Shown one piece after another: positions 44,694 to 55,384 of a stretch of 64,000 bases of DNA. The translations under genes were made by a program, and so were the position numbers. Source of the DNA: Ophiostoma sp. CBS 140.51. Taxonomy: Eukaryota; Ascomycota; Sordariomycetes; Ophiostomatales; Ophiostomataceae. Every line of letters begins with the position of its first letter. The first letter of the stretch is position 1. The notes under the pieces are model-generated. The model worked only from the letters and a program-made list of their open reading frames with translations, had not been told where the DNA came from and searched no databases. The DNA is taken from positions 1 through 64,000 of the forward strand of contig JANSLP010000097.1 of assembly GCA_029298735.1 (NCBI GenBank), read 5' to 3'.

Positions 44694-45001
44694 GGTGGGC
44701 AGGGCTGTCCAAGTCTGTCTATCACAAAAACTGTTGTTGAGAAAGTCCCCTACTCTGGCGTTGTTCCCTTCTCTGGTAGTTACTACCGTCATATCTTCAC
44801 TTACAACCATCACATGTCATCTTAGCCTCAGATAGTCTAGCTACTTCTTTATTTTTTTATCATAATTACATAGAGTTGGCATCTACCAATCTGCTTTGCC
44901 CTAATAACACTCTTCCATTTTATATCCATTCCATTCTTCGTCCGTGGGTGACTGTTGCACTCTTTGGGTAAGTATCCTTGTTCTCCACCTCCTACTGTTC
45001 C
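44694..45001. other. Convergent 3' spacer
   Basis: 308 bp between the stops of the transporter (plus) and the P450 (minus). T-rich and AT-rich stretches fit 3' untranslated regions of both. Nothing else is seen. Confidence 0.6.
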
Positions 45002-46655
45002 CTACACACGCTGCTTAAAGTCCACCATCACACCCTTCTTGATGCTCGTAAATGTGTCCACCAGCTGCAGCTCACCGGGGCGGTCACGGCCCCATTCTGC
45101 ACCTACACGGCCCTCACCAGGGTCCACCACACCCTGGGCCCGCCGCACATCGTACAAGAACAGAGTCCGTGCCAGCGTCGTCATCATCTCCGTGTACGCG
45201 AGGCCCTTGCCAATGCATCCCCGAGGACCAACGCTGAAGGGACAGAAGGCCGACTGCGCGCAGTGCACGTTGTCTTCACTGACCACGGCACCACCGGGCA
45301 ATGTGCTCCCCGCAATCCACCGTTCGGGTGTGTACGACCACGGCTGCGGGTAGTAGGCGGCATTGTGGTGGATCGTGTAGTGCGGCGTGCCGACAATCAT
45401 ACCGGCCGGGATGTTGTGGCCCTCGACCTGCATGCCGCCGGCGAGGACCTCGCGAGGCAATAGACCGCCAACAGCCGGGGACAGCCGCATGGCCTCGTCA
45501 ATGCAGGCGCGCAGGTACGTGCAACCCGTCAGAGCGGCGCCGTGCTGGATCTCTTCGACGTCCGAAAAGGTGGCCCGGACTTCCTTGGTGGCCTTGGCCA
45601 GTACCTCTGGGTGGCGCACAAGATAGAAAAAGGTGGCAGCCATACCTGTCGATGTCGTGTCGGAGCCGGCAATAATCAACAGGTTGGACTCGCCCCAGAG
45701 CTCGGGCTTGCTGAAACCCTCGCCGGTTTCCGGGTCGCGGGCTTTGAGCAAGTAATAAAAGAAGTCGCGGCGGTCCGTTTCGTCTCCCAGAGCCATGCGC
45801 TCGGCCAGCTGGCCTCGGCTGTACTGCATGTACCGTGCGCGACCGGCGGCAATCTTGCGGAACAAAACCTTTTCGATGCCCGTCTTCTCGACGGCGCGCA
45901 TGGTACCGCAAATCAAGTGGCGCTGGGCGGCGACACCGACCAAGTCGACAGCGTAGCGGTTGTCCGGGGCCTCGAGCATGTGGAAGGCTTTTCCAAAGCA
46001 CAGGTCGCCCAGAATGTCCATGGCCAGGTAGTTGCACTGGTCGCTCATGCTGATGGGGCCGGACCACTTCTCGCCGGCGGCATTCGGCACCGCAGTGCTA
46101 CCAAAACTACCCTTTCCACCCAGAACATCACAAAATGTGCGCACATTGGCCAGAATGTACCGCTCGGCTTCCTTGACGGCGCTGTCCGAAAAGGCATGCG
46201 ACAACACGCGGCGCTTGCGTGCATGTTGGGCCTTGTCACGCGTGTTATGGGTGTTGTGCGCCGGGTGCGCAAAGGCATCGTAAAACGCCGCTTTGCCGAC
46301 ATTGGCCTTGAACCCGTAAATTTCCTTAAGGGCTGTGTTGCTATTAAAGGACACGCTGTTGGGTCCCCAGCGGACAATGGGGCCGTAGGTCTCGTGGAGG
46401 CGCCAAAACTCGAGATGGCGGTCGCCCTTCCAGGCGTGGTAGAGCATGTAGGCATCGGTGACCTTGGCAAGGAGGGGGCCGGGGTACTTGCTGAGCGGGT
46501 GGAAGAAGAGGCGGTAGACGACAACGCCGGTGATCTAAACTGTTAGAGGAGAATGATTTTCAAGATTGGGTGCTGTGGAGGGGACATACATAAACCACGG
46601 CGGCGGCGAGCAGCATCCCGCCCCAGGCGACGAGATGGCTGAGGTGAAAGTCCAT
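45002..46655 (-). CDS. Cytochrome P450 monooxygenase
   Basis: Two exons, 46655-46590 and 46534-45002, give 532 residues; the 55-bp intron has GTATGT and TTTAG ends. Exon 1 encodes only the membrane anchor (M-D-F-H-L-S-H-L-V-A-W...). After joining come the proline-rich hinge F-F-H-P-L-S-K-Y-P-G-P, helix I A-G-S-D-T-T-S, the E-A-M-R (ExxR) helix, P-E-R-W and the haem loop F-S-V-G-P-R-G-C-I-G-K-G with Cys462 as iron ligand. It is a microsomal class II enzyme. The sequence is of the broad fungal group that includes benzoate hydroxylase-like and trichothecene hydroxylase-like P450s, but the substrate cannot be told. It faces the sugar transporter tail to tail, and nothing ties it to that cluster. 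Confidence 0.93.
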
Positions 46656-48650
46656 GATGGTGTAAACCAGAGGCAACAAGATGGGTGGGGACTGTTTGGA
46701 TCAATGCGTATGTCGGTGAAATTTTTCACAACAAGAAAAAGGCTTCACAATGACGAAGAGGAACAAAGCAAGAAAAGGGGAAGAGAAGGAGATACGAAAG
46801 GCAAGAACGACAGAAAGCAACATCTTAAATTCCAATCCCCTTTGCTCCTTCCCCTCGTGTCTCTCTTTTTCTCTTTCACCCCCCTCTTTCCGTTTCTTCC
46901 TTTCTAATTGAAAGCATCTACGTAATAGGAAGGCACATGTACAGATAGCTGCCGGTCAGTACCACCAAAGACAAGACAAGAAGAGACAAAAAAAATGTAC
47001 AAGAAGGGAAGGCACTGCCCTCCACTTCATTTCGGCCGGCGTCAGCCTTGACTTTCCTGACTTGCCTTGACTTGCAAGAAAGTTCCCCAATTCCTGCCCG
47101 TCATAGCCAGTCAGACCGCCGCGATTTGAACCAGGTTGACCAGTTTGACCTGCAAAATGCAACATCCGCCCGGCGCGGGATTCACCTCCCAAGAACGCGC
47201 AGCGTTCCGCGTTCTTTAAGCCTTGAGAAATACATGGGAAAGGGAGGGAAAGGACGGTGGTCGGCGGCTTACAAGGGCGATCCTTCGGCTTTCAACGGCT
47301 CAAGCTAAAGCCGCCCGCCGAGAACTTTCCCCAGATGGGGTAAAACAGGTGAAAAGGCCAATAAAACACGACGGATTACGGGCGCTGCATTCCCTTAAAG
47401 TGCGCCAAAACACGCCAAAAATACACCATTGTACAACACCAACATGCACGCAAGACACACCCAAACCTCTCACTGGTCCATCCCTTGGTGATGACTTCAC
47501 TACAAAAGTGGCGGTCTCTCTTCCCCGCTTGGTATCGAAATTGTGGCAGGTGATGCCATTTTACGAACTGGTATTCTCTGAAACAAATAGGCATGCTGAG
47601 GCATGTCATGGTTTTACTCTGTATTTGTTGGACTTATTTGATCGAACAATATCTTTTGTTGGAATTTTTAAATAATTGTTTTTCAATTTTGAGACGAAAG
47701 TTGTATATGAAAATAAGGACCATAAATGCCTGGCATTACCTCTCACAATAACCTTCACTCGGGTTCACGAACAAACACACCGGTCTGCCTCCATCTCTAC
47801 TCGTCATTGATACAATCGCATCGAGTACTCCGCAACAAACCGTTAAAGTACACCGATCGCCATCCGTGTGATCGGCCTCGTATTCACGGCCGTCAGCATA
47901 GATATCAGCATCACATCTTGGCCGGCGGATGTCCCGCCGGTGCAATGTATGTCCTCCGGACACTGATAAGATATGTCGTTAATGGAACGGAGTGTGTGAT
48001 GAAGCACATCGAGCCGATACCCAAAGAAGAAGCTGCCTTGTCAGACTCGCACACTTGCCTCCAGGTTTGGGTGATAAATATGATCACGTGACTGTATCAG
48101 AGAAGCAACATCGAGATGGCGATGTTCACAAATCACCACAACAAAGATATACGAGAGGTGCAGTCCACATGTAGGCTGACATTGATCACAAATTGGACAC
48201 GCATTTCAAGCAAAGATACCGGTATCAAAGGGACCATTCAAAAGATAACTAATCGTGATGGCATATGAAAACGCACACATATCTGCACTAGAAGATGTAC
48301 ATTCTCTGTTTGTAGTTTGCCATGTCATTAAGTTCGTCAATGTTGGATTTTGCAAGCCGACCTCCCCTAGGGATACCCTTTCACAGGTATTTGCCCAAGA
48401 AAGCTGAGGCCGACAAGAGGGCGTGCCTAATTCTATTTGAAAAGTCCATTACCACATTTGCCGGGTCATCGACCTGCAAGTATCCAACCCGCACCCATTT
48501 TTTGCCATTATTCCCTTTTTTGTTTGCCCAAATGAAAAACCGTTAAAAGAAAAAAAAAACTAAACGCCAGCATCCTTTCCTCGTTACATCATATTGCTGC
48601 AAAAAGAGAAAGAGCAAAGGTCGTCAAATTTTCGGTTTTGTGGGTTGCAT
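46656..48650. other. Intergenic region, no supportable gene
   Basis: About 2 kb. The left end is the P450 promoter, with pyrimidine tracts on the plus strand at 46830-46905. A 7-bp stem hairpin CCGGCGG/CCGCCGG lies at 47922-47940. An AT-rich stretch spans 47630-47720. Open frames are short and without family features. Confidence 0.6.
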
Positions 48651-49422
48651 TTAAGCAGTGGTGGTCTTGGCCTGGGTGGGGACGACCTTCTTGCCGTCCT
48701 TGTTATACCGGACACGCGGCGGGGGAGCGCGGTTGCGACGGCCGACACGGGAGCGGACACTACACAATGTTAGCAGGGAAGTTCTTGTTGGCGCTCCGAC
48801 ATACTGGGGCTGTATGTGCAAGAGCAACATTTCGACGTGACTTTGAGTTCGGGGAAGAAAACAAAGTCCGCCGTCTGGGAGAGACACGCGAAGCCGTCCA
48901 AGGTTCTTCTTTCAGCCGCTCACGCGAGGATGGGCCATCACAGCAGACAAACTACGTTGTTCTCTGTGACACCAACCCAAGCGCGGTTGTCTCTCCCGGA
49001 GACAAACGTACCGAACAATCTTGCCGTGGATGGCGCAAGAGACACAGTACTGCAGCTTAAGGTACATCTTGGGGACGGTGTAGTCGGCGAAGACCGAAGC
49101 GTCCGAGATATCACCTGGTTTTTGTTAACAAGAAGTCGAGCGAAGCGAAGCGAGCGACACTGCATGCAGAGTCTGACGAGGAAGCGAGCGCAGCAAGGAA
49201 AGAAAAACGTACGAATAGCAGCAGACTCGACCATATTGCGGATGGTGAATCTCTTGATGGCCTTGTCCTTGGGCGTGCAGCGCGAGCAGTTGCTGCAGCG
49301 GATGGGCTTGACGTGGCCGCGGCCCTTCTTGTTGCGGCCGCTGGAAGAGGTTAGCAGATGATCATGGCGGCGAGGATTCGTTGTGGTGATGATGCGTACT
49401 TGTTCTTTCTCTTCTTAACCAT
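48651..49422 (-). CDS. 40S ribosomal protein S26 (eS26)
   Basis: Four exons (49422-49400, 49340-49213, 49114-49012, 48759-48651) encode 120 residues, the usual length. The introns are 59, 98 and 252 bp with GTACGC/G or GTACGT donors and CAG/TAG acceptors. The spliced product reads M-V-K-K-R-K-N-N-G-R-N-K-K-G-R-G-H-V-K-P at the start, with the zinc-binding C-S-N-C-S-R-C and the Y-C-V-S-C-A-I-H-G-K motif. It ends in a basic tail. eS26 binds at the mRNA exit channel of the small subunit. The gene is divergent from ubiquitin-S27a, another small-subunit gene, and probably shares an upstream region with it. Confidence 0.97.
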
Positions 49423-50294
49423 CTTGGCGATTTGAGGTCGGTATGGGATCTCAAAAAGGGTTGTTGGGTGGTGGTTGGTTGTTCAAAGGAAGAAGAGGAG
49501 AAGAGAGGAAGGGGAAGAGACAAGTCAAATAGCCCACGAGAAACGAGAAAAAGGTATTTCGTCTGCGCCCCACTAAAAAAAGTGCAATGCACAAACTTTT
49601 GGCGGCGTTTCGCTTTTCCAGCTCCAAGCGGTCTTTTCCTCTACCATTTCCCCCCACCAAAATATTTGCGAGGGCCAAACCCGCCCTAGTGCTCAACCCT
49701 AGCACGTGATGGTTTCGAGTTGACAGTGTGGATCAGCGCAGACAGCACTGTCTACTATGGCACTAGCTGGCGCATTTCGCCCTATTTGACCGTACTAGTA
49801 GCACAGTAGCCCTGCACCAAAGCCCTTGCCACAAATGAGACAGAAAATAATTTCGCTCCTTCCTTTCCTCCCGTCAAACCCGCCCCACTCTTTTTCGCCC
49901 CCAGCCCAAAACCTTTTCTAGGAGATATGTGCATCCCAAAATTCTTCTCTCTTCTTTCCTCTTTCCTCTCGTCAACCCCCTCTCCAAAAAGAATCTGAAG
50001 TTTGCCTAGGACGCAATTCCTATTGCTAGGTAAGCCGCTCAAGATGCTTTCTGCGAGGCTTTCCATCATGATCATCTTTGTTTGATTCGGTTCACAGTGT
50101 TTCTGCGCATACGACTTTACGACTTCTTGATACCCGGCGTTGTTTTCTGGCTTTTTGCGGTTTGCATTTTCGGCGCAGTACTCAACATCAGAACGAAGAA
50201 GACGGCATCGATGATCACGATGGAACCCGCGGACCATCTTTCCAACTATCTCTCCTCGTCCCCTTATCCCAACTAACTCCCCCAAGCAGGCAAG
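49423..50294. promoter_or_regulatory. Shared upstream region of two ribosomal protein genes
   Basis: 872 bp lie between the eS26 start (minus) and the ubiquitin-S27a start (plus). Near the middle, AACCCTA (49695-49701, a telobox-like motif) stands beside CACGTGA (49703-49709, a Cbf1-type E-box). Both motif types are known in fungal ribosomal protein promoters; their use here is inference. The right part contains a probable 5' UTR intron of the ubiquitin gene. Confidence 0.5.
50030..50289 (+). other. Probable 5' UTR intron of ubiquitin-S27a
   Basis: A GTAAGC donor at 50030 and a CTAACTCC branch-like site followed by AAGCAG (acceptor ending 50289) lie five bases before the ATG. A 260-bp leader intron would be typical for a highly expressed fungal ribosomal gene. 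Inferred from site form and position. Confidence 0.6.
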
Positions 50295-50833
50295 ATGCAG
50301 ATTTTCGTCAAGACCCTCACGGGCAAAACCATCACCCTTGAGGTGGAAAGCTCCGACACCATCGACAATGTTAAGTCCAAAATCCAGGACAAGGAGGGCA
50401 TTCCCCCAGACCAGCAGCGCCTGATTTTCGCTGGCAAGCAGCTCGAGGACGGCCGCACCCTTTCGGACTACAACATCCAGAAGGAGTCGACCCTGCACCT
50501 GGTCCTGCGCCTGCGTGGTGGTGCCAAGAAGCGCAAGAAGAAGGTGTACACCACCCCCAAGAAGATCAAGCACAAGCGCAAGAAGACCAAGTTGGCTGTT
50601 CTCAAGTACTACAAGGTCGACGGCGATGGCAAGATTGAGCGTCTCCGCCGCGAGTGCCCCAACGAGACTGTACGTACCCTTTTCTATTCAAACCGTCTGA
50701 ACACCCCCTTCTTTCAACAGTCTGCTAACTACCCTCTCAGTGCGGTGCCGGTGTCTTCATGGCTGCCATGCAGGACCGCCAGTACTGCGGCCGCTGCCAC
50801 CTGACCTACGTCTTCGGCGAGAACAAGGACTAA
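50295..50833 (+). CDS. Ubiquitin-40S ribosomal protein S27a fusion (UBI3 type)
   Basis: Two coding exons, 50295-50669 and 50741-50833, give 155 residues; the 71-bp intron has donor GTACGT and acceptor CTCAG. Residues 1-76 are canonical ubiquitin ending L-R-L-R-G-G, the cleavage site for deubiquitinases. The remainder is eS31/S27a with a Lys-rich stretch and a C4 zinc finger (E-C-P-N-E-T-C ... Y-C-G-R-C-H) in which the second cysteine begins exon 2. Cleavage releases ubiquitin and one small-subunit protein, coupling ubiquitin supply to ribosome synthesis. The sequence shows no anomaly. Confidence 0.98.
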
Positions 50834-51237
50834 GCGTGCTGTCTTTGCTTGGAAACGAAAAATAAAAACGGGAATGGAAATGGAAAAATGAATTAAAACC
50901 TGAGTAGTGCACTCATGGAATGATACCTTGAGGAATTGTGAAACGCTTAACACAATTTTTGTCTGTTAATGTGCGGTGCATGGAAAGGTTAACCATGGAA
51001 CCGCCTTCTCCAATGGCGTTGGGTTGATGATCTTAAAATAACAAGTTCGTTCTGATCGCCGTTGTCTTTCGTTGCCTCAATGCAGTGTCTGATGTCTTCG
51101 ATGTGACATAATGTTCTCAGTTGTTTATGTGTCTGTTATCCAATGCATTCATATTATGTCAATATGTCTATGTAGATACGTTGTCTCGTAAATGTCGTGC
51201 CCAGCACCATGTTTCCTTCCAGTTTGCCAGTCGTCAC
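50834..51237. other. Convergent 3' spacer
   Basis: It lies between the ubiquitin-S27a stop and the chitinase stop on the other strand. AATAAAA near 50860 is a plausible polyadenylation signal for the ubiquitin gene. Nothing else is seen. Confidence 0.6.
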
Positions 51238-52431
51238 CTACTTAAAGCCATTCCGCAGATTGTCGTATGGCGACTCTGGGTAGGTGATGCAGTTCTGTTG
51301 CTGCTTGAGGTTGGCGGGACCGCCTAGTGCATTGGCCATAATCTTCACCAAACTCGCCGGACCTTCCCGGTCACCACTCGCCTCCCACCACATAACGCCG
51401 CCCAGTCCCCGGTCCTGGATAAAGGTGGCCTTGGCCAGTGTTGACGGCTGTGTGTCGTACGTAAAGAACGTCCGTGTCTTGGGATCGTAGCAGGACGAGG
51501 CCACAATGTCCGGGTCATACTGCTCCTGGGCATCCGGTGGCGGCAGTGCCTTGTAGTCCCAGACACCCGCCTCAAACGAGCCCGGCCCCGTCCCCTCAAA
51601 GGGATGGCCCAGCCCGTTGGTGTTGGCAAACGCACGCCCGTACAGCGGCAGGCCCAGAACAATCTTGTTAGTCGGCACACCACGCGACTGGTAGTAGTGC
51701 ACGGCTACGGCGGAGCTGGCGGGCGTAATGTTGGGGTTCGTCTGGTGCGGGTAGATGTTGGCCTGGTGGCCCGACACGGAGCTCCAGCTGCCGGCATAGT
51801 CGTAGCTCATCAGGTTCCAAAAGTCGAGGTAGCGGTCCATGGCCGGCACGTCGAGGTTCTGGAAGTTTTGGGGTCCCGCGGGGCAGGCCACGGTCAGTTC
51901 AAAGTGGTAGCGGTTGGGACCGAGCGAGTCGCCATAGGCATCCAAAGCTTTGCGGCATTCGTAGAGGAGCTGCACATAGTTGGCGGCATCCGTGGCGTTC
52001 TGCGGGTACTCCCAGTCAATATCGAGGCCGTCAAAGCCCAACTCTTTGACGAGCTTGACGGCGCTCTCGGCAAAGAGAACACGGTCTTGGGGGCGGGACG
52101 CCGGAGCAGTGAAATTGGCCGAGTTGGTGTAGCCGCCAATGGACAACAGCACTTTGAGGTTGCGGTTGCGCTGTTTGAGCAGGTTGATCTGCTTCATGCA
52201 GCCAAACATGTTGTTGCCGGGCTGGTCCCAAGTATCGCCTTCCCAGTGGATGCCTGTGTCGGCCCAGTTGTCGGTCAAAACGACCTCTCCATTCTCGGGT
52301 CGGACATTGGCAAAAGCATAGAGAATGTGGGTGATGTGCTCGGCGGGCAGGTCCTGGGGCCGGTAGCCGCGGACATACACAGTCCAGTTGGCAAAGTAGA
52401 GCACCGAACGGTAGCCGCGTGGTGTAGCCAT
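51238..52431 (-). CDS. GH18 chitinase without signal peptide
   Basis: A single exon of 397 residues from the ATG at 52429-52431; the open frame upstream of it lacks another ATG. The barrel starts at once with R-S-V-L-Y-F-A-N-W. The S-I-G-G-Y motif lies at 97-101 and the catalytic D134-G-L-D137-I-D139-W-E141 signature is complete, with E141 the acid. M-S-Y-D-Y-A-G and the closing G-G-V-M-W-W-E motif are also present. This is a subgroup A (class V) fungal chitinase core without binding modules. With no secretion signal it may act inside the cell or on autolysing hyphae. TATATA at 52579-52584 lies about 150 bp upstream. Confidence 0.93.
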   Translation of the reverse strand: MATPRGYRSVLYFANWTVYVRGYRPQDLPAEHITHILYAFANVRPENGEVVLTDNWADTGIHWEGDTWDQPGNNMFGCMKQINLLKQRNRNLKVLLSIGGYTNSANFTAPASRPQDRVLFAESAVKLVKELGFDGLDIDWEYPQNATDAANYVQLLYECRKALDAYGDSLGPNRYHFELTVACPAGPQNFQNLDVPAMDRYLDFWNLMSYDYAGSWSSVSGHQANIYPHQTNPNITPASSAVAVHYYQSRGVPTNKIVLGLPLYGRAFANTNGLGHPFEGTGPGSFEAGVWDYKALPPPDAQEQYDPDIVASSCYDPKTRTFFTYDTQPSTLAKATFIQDRGLGGVMWWEASGDREGPASLVKIMANALGGPANLKQQQNCITYPESPYDNLRNGFK

Positions 52432-53216
52432 GGTTGTTATGGTGCGGAGGTGTGTAGATGGGAATAATTGCAAAGTGAGGTCGTAAAACGTGGCAGAAAT
52501 AGGGGAAAGAGTGGATTGGGAGTAGATGTGCGGCAGATCGCCGTGTGGGTGTACAAAGTAGAAGGAAGCTCAGGAGCTATATATGGAAGGAGCACTCGGC
52601 AGGGTCGGTGATGCAACAAAGATGGTGAGAGTAACAGTTCTAGTGACACAACTAGATCTAAATGCGATAGGATGAAAGAAGAGATGGAATTGAGTTCAAT
52701 TTATCTTTCCAACTTCAGCTGCCAACCTTTCGGAGATCAAGCCACCATGCCACGCAATTCACCGCCCACATCTGCATCTCATCCCCTCAATGTTGGGCGT
52801 GGGATGTCGGAGCTCTTGCCCTCCAAAGACCCAAGCCTCACTGGGCAGCTCCACTGGGACAGCTGGAGGAGCAGACGAGAGGGCTCCACTATTTTGTTCC
52901 CTCTCCTGTCCCTCCCTGAAGCCTGATTTCTGCCCACTTACACGGTTTCGGTGCTAAGATTATCCGGTTATCGATAACATCCCGTGACACTCCATGTGAC
53001 TGTATCAGAGTTCTGGTCCCCACTTATCTGCTTTGAATTGGCGCTAAGGGAAAAAAAAAAGTTTGGACTGGCAGAAAGAGAAGCCCCCGACCACCAAAGA
53101 AAAAAAGCTTCCTTTTCTGCCTCTGTTCACACTCGACTTCTTGTTGTTTGACCCCAATCGACGACCTCTCCTCCACCCCCTTCAAACAACAACACATCCG
53201 TCTCGACATCGACACA
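52432..53216. other. Divergent promoter, chitinase / NOP58
   Basis: 785 bp with TATATA (52579-52584) on the chitinase side, a 12-bp palindrome GTTATCGATAAC at 52967-52978, and a pyrimidine-rich leader before the NOP58 ATG. No gene is seen. Confidence 0.6.
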
Positions 53217-54837
53217 ATGGCGAGCGTCAACTACATTCTTTACGACTCGGCGGTCGGCTATGGCATCTTCGAGGTTGTGCACCAGGCCGACAGCGTGGGA
53301 GTTCGTCTTAAGGAGGTGCAGGACTCCATGTCGGACCTGGCCAAGTTTGGCAAGATGGTCAAGCTGGTGAACTTTTCGCCGTGGAGGTGAGTGCCTTCGG
53401 GATGAGATGAAGTGTTTGCCAGTGTGCGGGATGACAATTTGCTAACAATGCCTGCTTCTTAGAAACCACGCTGAAGGTCTCGAGAACCTCAACGAGCTGT
53501 CCGAGGGCATCGTCTCCGAGTACCTGGCCTCCGTCCTCGAGCTGTCCCTGCCCAAGACTAGCGGCAAGAAGAGCAAGGTTGTGCTGGGCGTGCCGGACAA
53601 GAACCTGGCCAGCGACATTAGCAGCCGGTTCCCCGGCGTCGAGTGCGAGACCATTGAGACGTCGGAAGTCGTGGCGGCTCTGCTGCGCGGCATGCGTCTG
53701 TACGCCGAGAAGCTGCTCAAGGGCCTGCACGATGGCGACATGAGCCGTGCCCACCTGGGTATGGGCCACGCCTTTTCGCGCTCGGGCGTCAAGTTCAACA
53801 TCCACAAGAACGACAACCACATTATCCAGCAGATTGCCACGCTCGACGCTCTGGACAAGACCATCAACAGCGGCTGCATGCGCGTCCGCGAGTGGTACGG
53901 CTGGCACTTCCCCGAGCTTATCAAGATTGTGTCGGACAATGTTACCTATGCCAACATGGTGCTCGTCATTGGCAACAAGAAGGACCTGACCGACGACAAC
54001 CTGCACGACGTTGCTGCTGTCCTTAGCGAGGACGGCGACCGTGCCCAGGCCATTCTGGACGCCGCCAAGGTCTCCATGGGCCAGGACATCAACGCCGAGG
54101 ATCTCGCCATGGTCAAGTCGTTTGCCACGGCCGTCGCCAAGCTTGCCGCCTACCGCAGCACGCTGGCCTCGTCGCTCGAGAAGAAGATGGGCATTGTCGC
54201 ACCCAACCTGCAGGTCATCCTGGGCACGCCCGTCGCTGCCCGCCTCATCTCGCACGCCGGCTCGCTCACCTCGCTGGCCAAGTACCCTGCCTCGACCCTC
54301 CAGATCCTAGGTGCCGAGAAGGCCCTGTTCCGTGCTCTCAAGACCAAGGGCAACACCCCCAAGTACGGTCTCATTTACCAGAGCTCCTTTATCGGCCGCT
54401 CGGGACCCCGCCACAAGGGCCGCATCTCCCGCTACCTGGCCAACAAGTGCTCCATTGCCGCCCGTGTCGACAGCTTCAGCGAGCAGCCGACGTCTCGCTT
54501 CGGTGAGGTGATGCGCCAGCAGCTCGAGGACCGCCTCGAGTTCTTCGCGTCGGGCAAGAAGCCCATGACCAACGTTGACGCCATGGAGGAGGCCATGGCC
54601 AAGGTGCTGGCCGATGCCGGTGGTGCTTCGGGTGCTGCTGATGTCGATATCGACATGGACGACGTCTCGGACGATGAGGAGGCCGAGAAGAAGGTCAGCA
54701 AGAAGGAGAAGAAGGACAAGAAAGAGAAGAAGGACAAGAAGGAGAAGAAGGATAAGAAGGAGAAGCGCAAGTCGCTGGACGCAAGTGCCATGGACCTGGA
54801 CGAGCCGAAGAAGAAGAAGAAGAAGTCGACTGCGTAG
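53217..54837 (+). CDS. NOP58: Nucleolar protein NOP58 (box C/D snoRNP core)
   Basis: Two exons, 53217-53386 and 53463-54837, give 514 residues. The 76-bp intron (GTGAGT, branch GCTAACA, TTAG) splits an Arg codon before N-H-A-E. The N-terminal domain is followed by a coiled coil, and the NOP domain (R-V-R-E-W-Y-G-W-H-F-P-E-L, then G-P-R-H-K-G-R-I-S-R-Y-L-A-N-K) binds the snoRNA-L7Ae complex. The tail has an acidic D-I-D-M-D-D-V-S-D-D-E-E block followed by K-K-E/K-K-D repeats and a final K-K-K-K-K-K, normal for NOP58. The protein guides 2'-O-methylation of rRNA in the nucleolus. Length fits the yeast and fungal orthologues. Confidence 0.97.
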
Positions 54838-55384
54838 GTGCTTGACCTTCTTTCGTCTTTTGTATTCTGATCTGTCCTTTTATTTCTTGGGCCTGGCATC
54901 TTTGCGTCGTCATTTTCCCTTTTGGTTTCGCTTTCTTTTCTTCTTTCCTTTCCTTTGGGCATCGAATTGTTTTGCGGCATCTCTTTGATTCTCTACCCGC
55001 CATTTTTTTTTTTGCCATCTCTGTCTGTCATATCTCTCTGTTTTGTTCTTGTTCTTCTTGCTTTTCATCTTCTTTCTTTTGGAGTTTTTTTTGGTTGGGA
55101 TTTCTTGGCTTGGAGTTACTTCTTTTCCTTTTACTCATAGGGCAAAATAATAGGAGCACTTCTAGATGATCTTACAATATGTTCACAGCACACATGCATA
55201 TATTTAAATACGTAGACGTTGAGGTGAAACGTGACATGTACATTAAGATACAAAATACAATTAACTGCGTAAATGGCGCTCGCCGTAAATGAGACAAAGA
55301 AGACAGAACATATAGCATAAGAACAAGAACTTGAAGAGAGAAAACACCGTAAACGCCGTGCTTCTGCCGAATCACCACATGTTC
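54838..55384. other. Convergent 3' spacer
   Basis: About 550 bp, very T-rich on the plus strand after NOP58, between the stops of NOP58 and VPS4. No gene is seen. Confidence 0.6.

Noticed and set aside
43017..44813. 598-codon antisense frame over the sugar transporter
   Set aside because: It is a shadow of strong codon bias in the real gene; it has no ATG-supported domain content.
48760..49011. Possible box C/D snoRNA in the 252-bp eS26 intron
   Set aside because: The best C-box-like sequence has a mismatch and no paired terminal stem or convincing D box was found.
30440..49156. 13-bp match AGCGAAGCGAGCG between the eS26 intron (49144-49156) and the nucleoporin 3' side (30440-30452, reverse)
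   Set aside because: The motif is of low complexity and the match ends abruptly; chance is sufficient.
48088..53010. 15-bp identical sequence GTGACTGTATCAGAG at 48088-48102 and 52996-53010
   Set aside because: A few 15-mer pairs are expected by chance in 64 kb, and the flanks do not match.
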